A DNA stretch of 64,000 nucleotides, taken from positions 1,189,471 to 1,253,470 of the forward strand of contig NZ_JAUCGR010000001.1 of NCBI RefSeq assembly GCF_030362815.1. Reading direction: 5' to 3'. The stretch is from Cellulomonas edaphi (GTDB lineage Bacteria; Actinomycetota; Actinomycetes; Actinomycetales; Cellulomonadaceae). The position numbers and the translations under genes were made by a program. Each line of letters begins with the position of its first letter. Positions within the stretch are counted from its first letter, which is position 1. This document shows, piece by piece, positions 55,111-64,000 of this stretch. The notes under the pieces are model-generated. The model made no database searches. It saw nothing but the letters and a program-made list of their open reading frames with translations, and was not told where the DNA came from.

Positions 55111-57102
55111 CTACCCGGCGCGGGTCGCCCGTGTGACCACCGGCAGGTGGTCGGACTCGCGCGGCTCGGTCGGCACCACGGCGTCGTCGAACGTCTCCCG
55201 CTGGCCGAAGACCCAGTCGATGCGCGCGTCGGGGTCGTCGCTCGGCGACGTCAGCGCGGCCGGGTCCCCGGCGCTGTCGACCGCGGAGACCCAGCCCGCG
55301 TCCTCGAGCAGGCCGATCTCGGGCGAGCCCGGCTCGGCGTTGAGGTCGCCCGCCAGCAGGGACGGTCCGTCGACCGGCTCGGCCGCGAGCAGCGCACGCA
55401 GCTGGTCGAGCCGCGTCGGGGTGTTCTCCTCGCGGTGCTGCAGGTGCACGGACGTGACCCGCACCGGGGTGCCGTCGCGCGTGACCACCGTGGTGGACAG
55501 TGCGGAGCGCGCCTGGGGTCCCGCGCCGTACGGGAGCTGGTGGATCGCGGTGTCCGCGACCGCGGAGCTGGACAGCACGGCGTTGCCGAACTGCCGGTCC
55601 GCCGCGGGCGCGAAGCGGATGGTCATGCCGAGCCGGTGCGACATCCAGGTGGCCATGTCGGTGCCGCCGCCGAGGATCCAGCCGCGCTCCACCTCCTGCA
55701 GCGCGACGACGTCGGGGTGCTCCGAGGCGATCGTGCGTGCGATGCCCTCCAGGTCCACGGCCGTCGACGGCGAGACGCCGTAGTGCAGGTTCCAGGTGAC
55801 CACCGTGAGAGTGTCCGAGCCCGCGCGCGCCGGCATGTCCGGTCCCGTGGTCGACGTCCCGTAGGGCACGAGCCCGACGAGGGCCAGCAGCACGGCGGGG
55901 CCCAGCAGCAGCCGCACGGTGTTGACGCGCGCGGGGATGCGCTCGGTCGGGGCGTAGTCCTCGGTGGCGGCGGCCGCGGCGGTGGTGGCGGGCGTGCGCC
56001 GGCGCAGGCCGGTCAAGGCCAGGACCAGCGCGACGACGACCACCACCCAGGCGTTGTCCACGGGCAGCGGCACGTCGTAGTCGAGCATGTAGAGCACGAG
56101 CGGCAGCACGGTGCCAAGGCCGGCGACCGCGGTGGCGCCGCCCGTGCGGAGCACGCCGCGGGCGGCGGGCACGTGCAGCGTCAGCGCTCCGGTGAGCACC
56201 ACCGACACCGCGACGGACAGGACGACGATCGCCACCAGCGCCAGCGCGCCGGTGTACCACATGGTGCCCGCGGCCCCGAGGACGACGAGGGCCGCGGCGG
56301 CCACCCGCAGCGCCCCCGGTACGGTCTGCGGGCGCAGCAGGACCCAGACGCCGGTGGCGCTCGCCAGCACCAGCACGAGCCCGGCGATGCCGAGAGCGAC
56401 GCCCGTCTGCGACGCGACGAAGGCCGGGTTGGCGACGATCATCGCCGCGAGCGCGAGGAACGGGCCGAGCGCCCACAGCCGGCGCGGCCGACCGGTCGCC
56501 ACCACCGCACCACCGTGCCCCGTGGCGAGCGAGCGCGCCGTGAGCAGCGGCGCGACGGCGATCACGACGGCGAGCACCCAGCCCGACCAGCCGCTGCGCC
56601 ACAGCGCGTCCCACGTGCCGAGGGTCATCTGCAGGCCCACCGAGAGGCCGCACCCGAGCAGCAGGCCGGTGGCCGCCTGGCGCCCGCCCGCGGGCCGGCC
56701 GGCGACGAACGCGACTGCAAGCGTCAGCGCCGCGACGGCGAGTGCGACGGTCACGAGCCCCACCCAGAACAGGGCGTCGCCCTCGAGGGACTGCGCGACG
56801 AGGCGGCCGACGGCGAGCGCCCCGGCGCCGGTCAGGACCGTGCGTGGCGCGGGGATGCCCGACCGGGCCGCGGTGGCCACGAGCAGCACCATGGCGACCA
56901 GACCGGCCGCGGCGTAGGTTCCCGCCGCCGTCACGCCCGCGGCCAGCGCGCTCGTCGCGAACGCGCGGTCGAGCAGCGGACCGCTGGCCCGGATCATCTC
57001 GATCGCGGCGACCGTGAGCGTGGCCACCAGCCACACCCGGGTGGGGGTGCCCGCATCCGGTGGCGTCACCGGCGGCCGGACCTCGGGAAGCTGCTGCGTC
57101 AC
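55111..57102 (-). CDS. membrane protein with C-terminal endonuclease/exonuclease/phosphatase domain
   Basis: A 663-residue protein. About ten to twelve helices fill residues 30-400. A short linker is followed by an EEP domain: TVVTWNLHYGVSPSTAVD, HPDVVALQEVERGWILGG (catalytic Glu), LLAGDLNAEPGSPEIGLL (Asn/Asp), and RESDHLPVVTRA (final His). The domain probably faces outside and may act on a phosphodiester or lipid headgroup; the substrate is unknown. The leaderless-type promoter supports GTG 57102. It is convergent with lpdA, with 3 nt between stops. Confidence 0.85.
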   Translation of the reverse strand: MTQQLPEVRPPVTPPDAGTPTRVWLVATLTVAAIEMIRASGPLLDRAFATSALAAGVTAAGTYAAAGLVAMVLLVATAARSGIPAPRTVLTGAGALAVGRLVAQSLEGDALFWVGLVTVALAVAALTLAVAFVAGRPAGGRQAATGLLLGCGLSVGLQMTLGTWDALWRSGWSGWVLAVVIAVAPLLTARSLATGHGGAVVATGRPRRLWALGPFLALAAMIVANPAFVASQTGVALGIAGLVLVLASATGVWVLLRPQTVPGALRVAAAALVVLGAAGTMWYTGALALVAIVVLSVAVSVVLTGALTLHVPAARGVLRTGGATAVAGLGTVLPLVLYMLDYDVPLPVDNAWVVVVVALVLALTGLRRRTPATTAAAAATEDYAPTERIPARVNTVRLLLGPAVLLALVGLVPYGTSTTGPDMPARAGSDTLTVVTWNLHYGVSPSTAVDLEGIARTIASEHPDVVALQEVERGWILGGGTDMATWMSHRLGMTIRFAPAADRQFGNAVLSSSAVADTAIHQLPYGAGPQARSALSTTVVTRDGTPVRVTSVHLQHREENTPTRLDQLRALLAAEPVDGPSLLAGDLNAEPGSPEIGLLEDAGWVSAVDSAGDPAALTSPSDDPDARIDWVFGQRETFDDAVVPTEPRESDHLPVVTRATRAG

Positions 57103-57109
57103 GCTCGCG

Positions 57110-57115
57110 ACGCTA
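57110..57115 (-). promoter_or_regulatory. leaderless-type -10 element of EEP membrane protein gene
   Basis: TAGCGT on the minus strand ends 7 nt before GTG 57102. Confidence 0.55.
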
Positions 57116-57123
57116 CTCCGGGT

Positions 57124-57147
57124 GCCCCGGCCGGCGCCCGCCGGGGC
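57124..57147 (-). terminator. intrinsic terminator of efeUOB
   Basis: Eight-bp arms (57124-57131 and 57140-57147) with an 8-nt loop lie 40 nt after the efeB stop on the minus strand. Confidence 0.5.
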
Positions 57148-57187
57148 GCTCGCCCACGTCGCCCGAGGTCACGCGCGCGCGTGGCGG

Positions 57188-58576
57188 TCAGGCGAACAGG
57201 TCCTGGCCCACGAAGGGCGAGTGCCGCGTCGTGAGCGGCGTCCCGTCGGCACCGAGCACGAAGTGCCCGTCCTCGATGCCGGGCGGCACCGCGAAGAGCC
57301 CCGATCCCGTGTGCTCCAGGTACTCCATGAGCCCGTCCGACTTCGACAGCTGGTTCTGCATCGGGATGTAGTGCGTGCGCGGGTCGGTGACGAACGCGAT
57401 GAAGAACAGGCCGGCGTCGAGCCGTCCCAGCGAGTCGTTCCCGTCGGTGAAGTTGTAGCCGCGACGCAGCATGCGCACGCCCGCGTTGAAGTCCGGGTGC
57501 GCGAGCCGGACGTGGGCGTTCGTGGCGATCAGGGGCTGACCCCCGCGCCCGCTCGCGGTGAAGTCGGGCTCGGTGAACTCGGTCCCGCCGGACAGGGGTG
57601 CTCCCTCACCCTTGTTGCGCCCCACGAGGTTCTCCTGCTCGCGCAGCGACGTGCGGTCCCACGGCTCGATGCGCATGCGGATGCGCCGCGCGACGAGGTA
57701 GGAGCCGCCTGTCATCCACCGGGAGTCGGTCGAGTCGGCGCTCGCCGCCGAGGCGGGGACCCAGACGTGCTCGTCGAGCGCGCTCGTCTCCTCCGCCTTG
57801 ACGTTGGCGGTGCCGTCCTTGAAGCCGAACAGGTTGCGCGGCGTGCGCTGCGCGGTGGATGTCGACGACGTGCGGCCGTACCCGAGCTGGGTCCAGCGGA
57901 TGGTGGCCGAGCCGAACGCCGCGCGCGACAGGTTGCGGATCGCGTGCACGGCGATCTGAGGGTCGTCCGCGCACGCCTGCACCACCAGGTCGCCACCGGT
58001 CCGTGCCGGGTCGAGGTTGTCGGCGGGGAAGTGGGGCAGGTCGACGAGCGCGCCCGGGAGCCGGGACGCCAGGCCGTAGCGGTCGGCGCCGTCGCTCCCG
58101 ACGAACATCGAGCGCCCGAAGCCGAACGTGATGGTGAGGCCGGCGGGAGGAAGGTCGGCGGCCTCGCCGGTGTCGTCCGGTGGTGCGTCGTACGGGCCGG
58201 ACGCCGGTCCGTACGGGCCCGCCGAGAGGCCCTGCGTAAGGCGGGCGGCGATCGTCGTCCAGCGCTGCAGGAGCGCGACGACCTCGTCGCGCGAGCTCGT
58301 CGTGAGGTCGAACGCGGCCAGGTAGAGGCGGTCCTGCGCGGGCGTGGCGATGCCTGCCTGGTGGGCTCCGGTGAACGGGTAGGTGCGCGTGCCCGACGAG
58401 GTGGATGCCGGTTCGGGCGCGGTCAGCCGGCCGACGCCGAGGCCCACGGCCGCACCGACGACGGCGAGGCCGCCGCCGAGGCCGAGGACGGCGCGGCGGG
58501 ACAGCCCGCCCGGCGCGGGCGAGGCGTCGGGCGGGGTGTCCGGCAGGTCGTGCGCGGGGTCCGTGGGGGCGGACAC
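57188..58576 (-). CDS. efeB: Tat-exported Dyp-type peroxidase EfeB
   Basis: A 462-residue protein with a twin-arginine signal (GGLSRRAVLGLGGGLAVVGA) near residues 23-45. It belongs to the DyP-type peroxidases, with the GFKDGTAN motif (G-x-x-D-G, catalytic Asp). In the EfeUOB system it is thought to oxidise Fe(II) or extract iron from haem at low pH. Its export would need the Tat system, of which tatB is in this window. It starts at GTG 58576, 7 nt after the efeO stop, as last gene of efeUOB. Confidence 0.94.
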   Translation of the reverse strand: MSAPTDPAHDLPDTPPDASPAPGGLSRRAVLGLGGGLAVVGAAVGLGVGRLTAPEPASTSSGTRTYPFTGAHQAGIATPAQDRLYLAAFDLTTSSRDEVVALLQRWTTIAARLTQGLSAGPYGPASGPYDAPPDDTGEAADLPPAGLTITFGFGRSMFVGSDGADRYGLASRLPGALVDLPHFPADNLDPARTGGDLVVQACADDPQIAVHAIRNLSRAAFGSATIRWTQLGYGRTSSTSTAQRTPRNLFGFKDGTANVKAEETSALDEHVWVPASAASADSTDSRWMTGGSYLVARRIRMRIEPWDRTSLREQENLVGRNKGEGAPLSGGTEFTEPDFTASGRGGQPLIATNAHVRLAHPDFNAGVRMLRRGYNFTDGNDSLGRLDAGLFFIAFVTDPRTHYIPMQNQLSKSDGLMEYLEHTGSGLFAVPPGIEDGHFVLGADGTPLTTRHSPFVGQDLFA

Positions 58577-58583
58577 GGGGGCG

Positions 58584-59786
58584 TCAGGCGCCGGTGACCG
58601 TGGCGGTCAGCCGCGAGAGGGGCTCGGAGAGGGCGTCGACGGCCGTCGCGAGCGCCTTGACCTGGTCCTGCGACAGCTTGTCGTAGAACGTGAAGCCCTT
58701 CTCGATGGAGCCCTGCTCGGCGAGCAGCGCGTCGATCTCGGTGAACCGCGACTCGAGCTCGGCCGCGAGCTCCGGGTCGGCCGCCTCCACGACGTCGGCA
58801 AGCCCGTCGTACGCGACGCGCGCGCCGTCGACGTTCGCCTGGAAGTCCCACAGGTCGGTGTGCGACCAGATCTCTTCCTCGCCGGTGACCTTGCCGTTGG
58901 CGACCTCGTCGAGCAGCGCCTTCGAGCCGTTGGCGATCTGGAACGCCTCGAACGTGAAGCCGGGCTTGTTGACCTCGTCGACCAGCTGCTGCGTGTACTT
59001 CACCAGGTCGTCGGCGGCGACCACGCGCTGGGCGTCGGTCAGCGGCGTGTACTCCTTGCCGCCGTTGGCCTCAGCCGTGGGCTGCCAGAGGTCCTTCTCG
59101 ATGTAGTGCCAGCCGCTCCAGGCCTGGCCGTCCTCGAGGTCCGCCTCGCGCGCATCGGTCAGGGGGTCGAGGTCGCCGAACGACTCGGCGACGGGCTCGA
59201 CGCGCTCCCAGTGCGCGCGAGTCGGCGCGTACAGCGCGCGGGCCGTGTCGTCGTCGCCCGCCTTGTAGGCCTCGGCGAACGCCTTGGTGCCGGCGATGAG
59301 GGCGCCCACCTGGTCCTTGACGTAGGCGACGTACTGGGTCTCGGCGGCCTTGAGCTGTGCGGCGGTGTCGCCCGTGGGTCCCACCTCGGTGCCGGAGTCC
59401 GTGACTGTGAACGGGGCGCGGATGCCGTCGCCGACCATGCCCGGCTTGCAGGCCGTGAAGTACGAGCCGGGCCGGGCCTGGACCACCAGGTCGCGCGAGA
59501 TCCCGGGGCCCACGTTCTCCACCTCGGAGATGACCCGCAGGCCGTCCTCGGCCAGCAGGTAGAACTCCGTGACGTCGGTGCCGTCGTTCTTCACCGTGAA
59601 GGTGAGCGTGCCGCTGGGCGCGGTGGTCGCGGAGACCGCGCACGCGTCGGCCGTCGAGCTGACGGTCAGCCGCCCGGGAGCACCGGTGCCGGCGGCCGAG
59701 GGCGTGTCGTCGTTCGAGACGCAGCCGGCGGCGAGCGGCAGGACGAGGGCGGCGAGCGCGAGCGCGCCGACGGTGGAGCGGGACAT
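58584..59786 (-). CDS. efeO: iron uptake lipoprotein EfeO (M75/imelysin, cupredoxin)
   Basis: A 400-residue lipoprotein with lipobox LAAGC near residue 22. An N-terminal cupredoxin-like domain (residues 40-130, with Cys in FTACKPG) is followed by an M75/imelysin-type domain containing HWERVEP (H-x-x-E) and GWHYIEKDLW. It passes iron to the EfeU channel. ATG 59786 is preceded by AAGGAG. It lies 11 nt after efeU and 7 nt before efeB. Confidence 0.95.
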   Translation of the reverse strand: MSRSTVGALALAALVLPLAAGCVSNDDTPSAAGTGAPGRLTVSSTADACAVSATTAPSGTLTFTVKNDGTDVTEFYLLAEDGLRVISEVENVGPGISRDLVVQARPGSYFTACKPGMVGDGIRAPFTVTDSGTEVGPTGDTAAQLKAAETQYVAYVKDQVGALIAGTKAFAEAYKAGDDDTARALYAPTRAHWERVEPVAESFGDLDPLTDAREADLEDGQAWSGWHYIEKDLWQPTAEANGGKEYTPLTDAQRVVAADDLVKYTQQLVDEVNKPGFTFEAFQIANGSKALLDEVANGKVTGEEEIWSHTDLWDFQANVDGARVAYDGLADVVEAADPELAAELESRFTEIDALLAEQGSIEKGFTFYDKLSQDQVKALATAVDALSEPLSRLTATVTGA

Positions 59787-59797
59787 CGGACTCCTTC

Positions 59798-60646
59798 TCA
59801 GACGGTGGCCGGCGCCGGTGCGGGCGCGGCGGTGACCGGGGTGTGGTGACCCCAGGTGGTGCGGACGAAGATCGTGAGGACGGGCACGACGTACGCGACC
59901 CAGGCGACGAGCTGGAGCCAGGTCGTGGCGGGCGTGAAGTTGAAGACGCCCTTGAGCAACGTGCCGTACCAGCTGGTCGGCGGGACCGTCGCGGAGACGT
60001 CGAACGCGAGGTTGCTCAGACCGGGCAGGACGCCCGCCTCCTGCAGGTCGTGCACGCCGTAGGACAGCACGCCCGCGGCGACGAAGATGAGGAACAGCCC
60101 GGTCCAGGCGAAGAACACGCGCAGGTTGAGCTTCACTGCGCCGCGGTACATGAGCCAGGCCAGGAGGATCGCCGTCGCGATGCCGAGCCCCGCGCCGGCC
60201 AGGGGTCGCGTCGTCGCGCTCGTCGCCTGCGCACCGGCCCACAGGAAGAGGGCGGTCTCGAGCCCCTCACGGCCCACGGCGAGCAGCGCCATGACCACCA
60301 CGGCCACCCGGCCCGCCGCGATCGCGTCGTCGAGCTTGTGCTGCAGGTCGCCCTTGAGGTGCCGGGCCGTCTTGGCCATCCAGAAGATCATCCACGTGAT
60401 GAGGCCGACGGCGACGATGGACAGCGTGCCCCCGATCGCCTCCTGCGCGGTGAACGACAGCCCCTGCGGGCCGTACGTCAGCAGCGCGCCGAACGTGAGC
60501 GACACCGTGGTCGCGATGCCGACGCCCAGCCACAGTGCGGGCAGCAGCTCGCGACGCTCGATCTTGACGAGGTATGCCACGAGGATGCTCACGACGAGCG
60601 CGGCCTCGAGGCCCTCGCGCAGGCCGATCAGGTAGTTGGCAACCAT
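59798..60646 (-). CDS. efeU: iron permease EfeU (FTR1 family)
   Basis: A 282-residue polytopic permease with about seven helices. The two FTR1 iron motifs R-E-x-x-E occur in LREGLEAALVVSI near residue 9 and GREGLETALFLWAG near residue 125. It imports ferric iron, together with EfeO and EfeB. It is the first gene of the operon, with a DtxR-type box about 70-90 nt upstream, so it should be repressed when iron is plentiful. Confidence 0.96.
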   Translation of the reverse strand: MVANYLIGLREGLEAALVVSILVAYLVKIERRELLPALWLGVGIATTVSLTFGALLTYGPQGLSFTAQEAIGGTLSIVAVGLITWMIFWMAKTARHLKGDLQHKLDDAIAAGRVAVVVMALLAVGREGLETALFLWAGAQATSATTRPLAGAGLGIATAILLAWLMYRGAVKLNLRVFFAWTGLFLIFVAAGVLSYGVHDLQEAGVLPGLSNLAFDVSATVPPTSWYGTLLKGVFNFTPATTWLQLVAWVAYVVPVLTIFVRTTWGHHTPVTAAPAPAPATV

Positions 60647-60716
60647 GCTGGACTTTCCGACGAGCGAGCCGGTACGGGGGATCCCGGGCCGAGGCCCCGT
60701 GCGGGGCGCTGTGAGG

Positions 60717-60735
60717 GAAGGTTAGCCTCACCGAA
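60717..60735. promoter_or_regulatory. DtxR/IdeR iron box upstream of efeU
   Basis: The 19-bp site matches the DtxR/IdeR consensus TTAGGTTAGSCTAACCTAA at 15 of 19 positions, including the continuous core AGGTTAGCCT. On the minus strand it contains TAACCT, a likely -10, so bound repressor would block the efeUOB promoter. Confidence 0.75.
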
Positions 60736-60837
60736 CCGGGACGATACTCCGAGGAGCCCGCCGCTGACGACCCCGGCCGTCAGGTGGATCGTGTGACACG
60801 CGCCACGCGGCGCTCAGGCGCCCGCAGAGTCCCGCGC

Positions 60838-61314
60838 TCAGAGCCCGGCGCGCAGCTTCGGCCAGGCCTCGGCGAACGCGGGAAGCAGGGGGAGGGCGGC
60901 GACCTCGCCGAGCGGGACCCAGCGGATCTCGTCGCTCTCGGCGTCGGTCACGACGGGGTGCACCGGCACGAGCTCGTCGGCCAGGACGGTCGTGTATGAC
61001 CAGTCCGGGTGCTCGAGCACCGACGAGCTGCGCACGGCCACGGAGGCGGCGTCGATGCCGGCCTCCTCGTGGGCCTCCCGCAGCGCGGCGCTCTCGGCGC
61101 TCTCGTCGGGCTGCCGGGCGCCGCCCGGGATGCCCCACGTGCCGCCGTGGTGGCTCCACTCGGCACGGTGCTGCAGCACCACCGCCTCGGCGCGGCCGTC
61201 GGGGTCGCGGCGGACCAGGAGCAGTCCCGCGGCGCCGTGCAGCCCCCAGTGGCGGTGCCCGCAGGCGCAGTCCACCCAGCCGTCGCCGGGTTGGTGCGGA
61301 TGCTTCGGCAGCAC
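60838..61314 (-). CDS. NUDIX hydrolase
   Basis: A 158-residue nucleoside-diphosphate-linked hydrolase. The Nudix box is complete (GGARQPDESAESAALREAHE followed by EAG). The N-terminus has VDCACGHRHWGLHGAAG, a Cys/His cluster seen in actinobacterial members of this group. The substrate could be an oxidised nucleotide, but it is unproven. GTG 61314 lies 11 nt after the acyl-CoA carboxylase stop, so it is probably co-transcribed with it. Confidence 0.9.
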   Translation of the reverse strand: MLPKHPHQPGDGWVDCACGHRHWGLHGAAGLLLVRRDPDGRAEAVVLQHRAEWSHHGGTWGIPGGARQPDESAESAALREAHEEAGIDAASVAVRSSSVLEHPDWSYTTVLADELVPVHPVVTDAESDEIRWVPLGEVAALPLLPAFAEAWPKLRAGL

Positions 61315-61325
61315 GGTGCGGTGCG

Positions 61326-63107
61326 TCAGCCGACGATCTCGCAGATGGCGGTGCCGGCGCTCACGCTCGCCCCGACCCCGGCCGTCAGGCCCGTGACGGT
61401 CCCGGCCCTGTGCGCGAGCAGCGGCTGCTCCATCTTCATCGCCTCGAGCACCACCACGAGGTCGCCCTCCGCCACCTGCGCTCCCTCGGCGACGGCGACC
61501 TTCACGATCGTGCCCTGCATGGGCGACGCCAGCGTGGTGCCGTTGGACGACGAGCGCGCGGGGCCGCTGCGCCGGGCGGCCGGTCGGCGGGCCGGGCCCG
61601 GGCGACCGCCGCGGGCCAGCGCGAGCGCGGCGGGCAGCACGACCTCGATGCGCTTGCCCCCCACCTCGACCACGACGCGCTCCAGGGCGGCAGGCTCCTC
61701 CGCCTCCGCGTCAGGGCTGGCGGGTGCGCGTCCCAGTGTCGCGAGGGTGTCCGTGAACTCGGTCTCGATCCACCGCGTGTACACGCCGAACGGCTGGTCG
61801 GGGTCGGCCGGCGCGAACGCCTCGTCCTCGAGGACGGCCCGGTGGAACGGCACGACGGTGGGGATGCCCACCACCTCGAGCTCGGCCAGGGCGCGGCGCG
61901 CGCGCTCGATGGCCTGCGTGCGCGTGGCGCCCGTGACCACGAGCTTCGCGATCATGGAGTCGAACAGGCCCGAGACGCTGTCGCCCTCCACCACGCCGGA
62001 GTCGACGCGGACGCCAGGCCCCGAGGGCAGGCGCAGGGTGCTGATCCGGCCGGGCGCGGGCAGGAAGTTGGCGGCCGGGTCCTCGCCGTTGATGCGGAAC
62101 TCGAGCGAGTGGCCGCGCGTCTCGACGTGGTCGTAGCCGAGGGGCTCGCCGGCGGCGATGCGCAGCTGCTCGCGCACGAGGTCGATGCCGCTGATCTCCT
62201 CGGTGACCGGGTGCTCGACCTGGAGACGGGTGTTGACCTCGAGGAAGGAGACCGTCCCGTCGACCCCGACGAGGAACTCGCACGTCCCGGCGCCGACGTA
62301 CTTCGCCTCGCGCAGGATCGCCTTGCTCGACTCGACCAGCTGGGTGCGCTGCGCGTCGGTGAGGAAGGGCGCGGGTGCCTCCTCGACCAGCTTCTGGTGA
62401 CGGCGCTGCAGCGAGCAGTCGCGCGTGCTCACCACCACGACGGTGCCGTGCTCGTCGGCGAGGCACTGCGTCTCGACGTGACGCGGCTTGTCGAGGTACC
62501 GCTCGACGAAGCACTCGCCGCGACCGAAGGCGGCAACCGCCTCGCGCACGGCGGACTCGAACAGCTCGTCGATCTCGTGCTCCTCGCGCACCACCTTGAG
62601 CCCGCGGCCACCGCCCCCGAACGCCGCCTTGATGGCGACCGGCAGGCCGTGCTCGGCGACGAACGCGTGGATCTCCTCGACGCCGGCCACGGGGTCCGGC
62701 GTGCCGGCCACGAGCGGGGCACCGGCGCGCTGCGCGATGTGCCGCGCGCTGACCTTGTCGCCCAGCGCGTCGATCGCCGCGGGCGAGGGGCCGATCCAGA
62801 CGAGACCGGCGTCGATCACCGCCTGCGCGAAGCCGGCGTTCTCGGCGAGGAAGCCGTAGCCGGGGTGCACGGCGTCGGCGCCGGAGCGCTTGGCGACGTC
62901 GAGCAGCTTGGCGATGTCCAGGTAGGTCTCCGCGGCACGGGCGCCGTCGAGGGCGAAGGCCTCGTCGGCGACCCGGACGTGCAGGGCCTCCCGGTCGGAG
63001 TCGGCATAGACGGCGACGGAGCCGATCCGGGCGTCCCGGCAGGCGCGGGCGATGCGGACGGCGATCTCACCGCGGTTCGCGATGAGGACCTTGGAGATGG
63101 CGGGCAC
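61326..63107 (-). CDS. accA3: acyl-CoA carboxylase alpha subunit (biotin carboxylase + BCCP)
   Basis: A 593-residue biotinylated subunit. The biotin carboxylase part is at residues 1-450: [20 protein letters not shown] at the N-terminus, [14 protein letters not shown] (ATP grasp loop), and [16 protein letters not shown] (catalytic region). The biotin-carrier domain has the biotinyl lysine in [11 protein letters not shown] near residue 556. It carboxylates biotin for acetyl/propionyl-CoA carboxylase beta subunits, which are not in this window. GTG 63107 gives [13 protein letters not shown], the family N-terminus. Confidence 0.95.
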   Translation of the reverse strand: MPAISKVLIANRGEIAVRIARACRDARIGSVAVYADSDREALHVRVADEAFALDGARAAETYLDIAKLLDVAKRSGADAVHPGYGFLAENAGFAQAVIDAGLVWIGPSPAAIDALGDKVSARHIAQRAGAPLVAGTPDPVAGVEEIHAFVAEHGLPVAIKAAFGGGGRGLKVVREEHEIDELFESAVREAVAAFGRGECFVERYLDKPRHVETQCLADEHGTVVVVSTRDCSLQRRHQKLVEEAPAPFLTDAQRTQLVESSKAILREAKYVGAGTCEFLVGVDGTVSFLEVNTRLQVEHPVTEEISGIDLVREQLRIAAGEPLGYDHVETRGHSLEFRINGEDPAANFLPAPGRISTLRLPSGPGVRVDSGVVEGDSVSGLFDSMIAKLVVTGATRTQAIERARRALAELEVVGIPTVVPFHRAVLEDEAFAPADPDQPFGVYTRWIETEFTDTLATLGRAPASPDAEAEEPAALERVVVEVGGKRIEVVLPAALALARGGRPGPARRPAARRSGPARSSSNGTTLASPMQGTIVKVAVAEGAQVAEGDLVVVLEAMKMEQPLLAHRAGTVTGLTAGVGASVSAGTAICEIVG

Positions 63108-63304
63108 GGCTCACGGTAACGCGCGTGCTCCTGTAGGTCTGCGCGGCGCAGGGACGTCCGGACAAGATTGGGGAACCGGCCAAGGCCCCGCGCATGGCCT
63201 TTGTAGGTTCCCGACGACGACGTTCCGCGATCCTTGCGCTTTTGGGGGCCCATGGATGTCGGTTCACGACAACCTGCGCGCGCCTTGCGCTCGTCGCGTC
63301 GCGC

Positions 63305-63985
63305 TCAGCGGGCCCAGAGCTCGGGGATGGTGACGTCGATCTCGGCCAGCAGGGAGCGCAGCAGCGGCAGGCTGATGCCGACGACGCCGTGGTGGTCGCC
63401 CTCGATCCGCTCGACGAACGGGCCGCCGAGCCCGTCGATGGTGAACGCCCCCGCCACGGCGAGGGGCTCGCCGGTCGCGACGTAGGCGGCGATCTCCGCG
63501 TCGGACAGGTCGGCGAAGTGCACGACGGTCGACGAGGTCGCGCCCAGCACGGCTCCGTGCCCGGCGCCGAGCCGGCCCGGCGCCGGGGCGTCGGCCGAGG
63601 CCTCGCGCTCGTCCATGAGCCAGTGGCCGGTGTGCAGCACGCCGACCCGGCCGCGCATCGCGCGCCAGCGCGCGACCGCGTCGTCGGCGTCGGACGGCTT
63701 GCCGAGGATCTGGCCGTCGATCTCGAGCATCGAGTCGCAGCCGACCACCACGAGGTCCCCGGCGTCGGCGAGCTCGTCGGGGAGGTTCTCGGCGACGTCC
63801 TGGGCCTTCGCCTGCGCCAGCACCAGCACCGCGTCGGCGGGCTCGAGGTCGCCGAAGCGCTCGCGGGCCGCGGCCAGCGTCGCCTCCTCGTCGACCCCGG
63901 AGACCGCGACGAGGGGCTCGATGCCCGCGGCGATCAGGGTGGCGCGACGGGCGGGGGACGCGGAGGCGAGCAGCAGGCGGGTCAC
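63305..63985 (-). CDS. maf: Maf-like nucleoside triphosphate pyrophosphatase
   Basis: A 226-residue protein. It starts MTRLLLASASPARRATLIAA (phosphate-binding S-x-S-P-R-R). Further motifs are VVVGCDSMLEIDGQILGKP (catalytic Asp and K-P) and GPFVERIEGDHHGVVGISLP. It hydrolyses non-canonical or m5U/UTP-type NTPs to NMP and PPi. GTG 63985 has a TAGGCT -10 8 nt upstream at the window edge. maf near the acyl-CoA carboxylase genes is recalled as conserved in Mycobacterium, where the carboxylase beta subunit lies between; none is seen here. Confidence 0.94.
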   Translation of the reverse strand: MTRLLLASASPARRATLIAAGIEPLVAVSGVDEEATLAAARERFGDLEPADAVLVLAQAKAQDVAENLPDELADAGDLVVVGCDSMLEIDGQILGKPSDADDAVARWRAMRGRVGVLHTGHWLMDEREASADAPAPGRLGAGHGAVLGATSSTVVHFADLSDAEIAAYVATGEPLAVAGAFTIDGLGGPFVERIEGDHHGVVGISLPLLRSLLAEIDVTIPELWAR

Positions 63986-63993
63986 GTCGCGTG

Positions 63994-63999
63994 AGCCTA
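63994..63999 (-). promoter_or_regulatory. leaderless-type -10 element of maf
   Basis: TAGGCT on the minus strand ends 8 nt before GTG 63985. The window ends here, so no -35 can be examined. Confidence 0.4.
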
Positions 64000-64000
64000 G

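Noticed and set aside
55147..57234. Long plus-strand frame opposite the EEP membrane protein
   Set aside because: It is a low-complexity Arg/Gly/His-rich translation, while the minus strand encodes a recognisable EEP domain and regular membrane helices.
60792..60807. Second CRP/GlxR-like site (TGTGA-N6-CCACG) near the NUDIX gene end
   Set aside because: The right half-site is mismatched, and it lies about 55 bp upstream of the efeUOB iron box, downstream of the NUDIX gene, without a fitting promoter.
63108..63304. Gene or RNA between accA3 and maf
   Set aside because: The 197-bp spacer has slightly lower GC and short inverted repeats, but no open frame with an SD and no recognisable RNA structure.

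Overview
The window is chromosomal DNA from a high-GC actinomycete. Mycothiol biosynthesis (mshB), a DUF3117 gene, a SigE/anti-sigma/HtrA/TatB block, a DtxR-type iron box and frequent GTG starts all point to Actinomycetota. The overall gene content resembles Cellulomonadaceae, but that placement is an inference and no 16S gene is present. Almost all of the window is core metabolism. I see no tRNA, rRNA, CRISPR array, transposase, prophage or integrase. Coding density is very high, with many 1-4 nt overlaps.

Layout: (1) 1-6480, an oligopeptide-type ABC importer: solute-binding protein (5' end cut by the window), two permeases and a fused double ATPase, with an antisense PH-domain membrane-protein gene inside the cluster. 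(2) 6615-10426, typA, an mshB-type deacetylase, a small membrane protein and a flavin reductase. (3) 10524-13604, a large VanW-family membrane protein and a stand-alone SH3-like domain gene. (4) 13688-20275, fdxA, dapC, gltA, a lysozyme-like protein, dapD and dapE, i.e. the succinylase branch of lysine/diaminopimelate synthesis around citrate synthase. dapD and dapE diverge across a 680-bp spacer filled with a duplicated array of 31-bp repeats. (5) 20313-25268, a LOG-family protein, a FolP2-like protein, a GT-C glycosyltransferase, DUF3117 and a leucyl aminopeptidase. (6) 25314-29691, an O-methyltransferase that appears to start at AUC, and sigE-rseA-htrA-tatB. (7) 29745-33712, trpS, an RNA ligase/phosphodiesterase-like protein, a YihY-type membrane protein, an APH-fold kinase and a DinB-like protein. 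(8) 33857-37343, sdhCDAB on the minus strand. (9) 37608-41176, manC, an M20 amidohydrolase, and a lipoprotein/secreted-protein pair of unknown function. (10) 41570-50858, a nucleoside uptake and salvage cluster: BMP lipoprotein, ATPase, two permeases, cdd, deoA, a small acidic protein, add and deoC. (11) 50855-55107, phosphomannomutase, purine nucleoside phosphorylase and an LpdA-like flavoprotein. (12) 55111-63985, a membrane-linked EEP phosphatase, efeUOB iron uptake under a DtxR box, a NUDIX hydrolase, an acyl-CoA carboxylase alpha subunit and maf.

The genes form coherent modules: meso-DAP for the cell wall, citrate synthase and succinate dehydrogenase in central carbon metabolism, import and phosphorolysis of nucleosides feeding deoC and a phosphomutase, GDP-mannose supply, and iron uptake. 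Many monocistronic or first genes share one promoter design: a -10 hexamer (TANNNT) ending 6-8 nt before the start codon, so their mRNAs are predicted to be leaderless. The least explained parts are the phased repeat array between dapD and dapE, a second 31-bp repeat array beside sdhB, the AUC start, and the secreted/lipoprotein pair.
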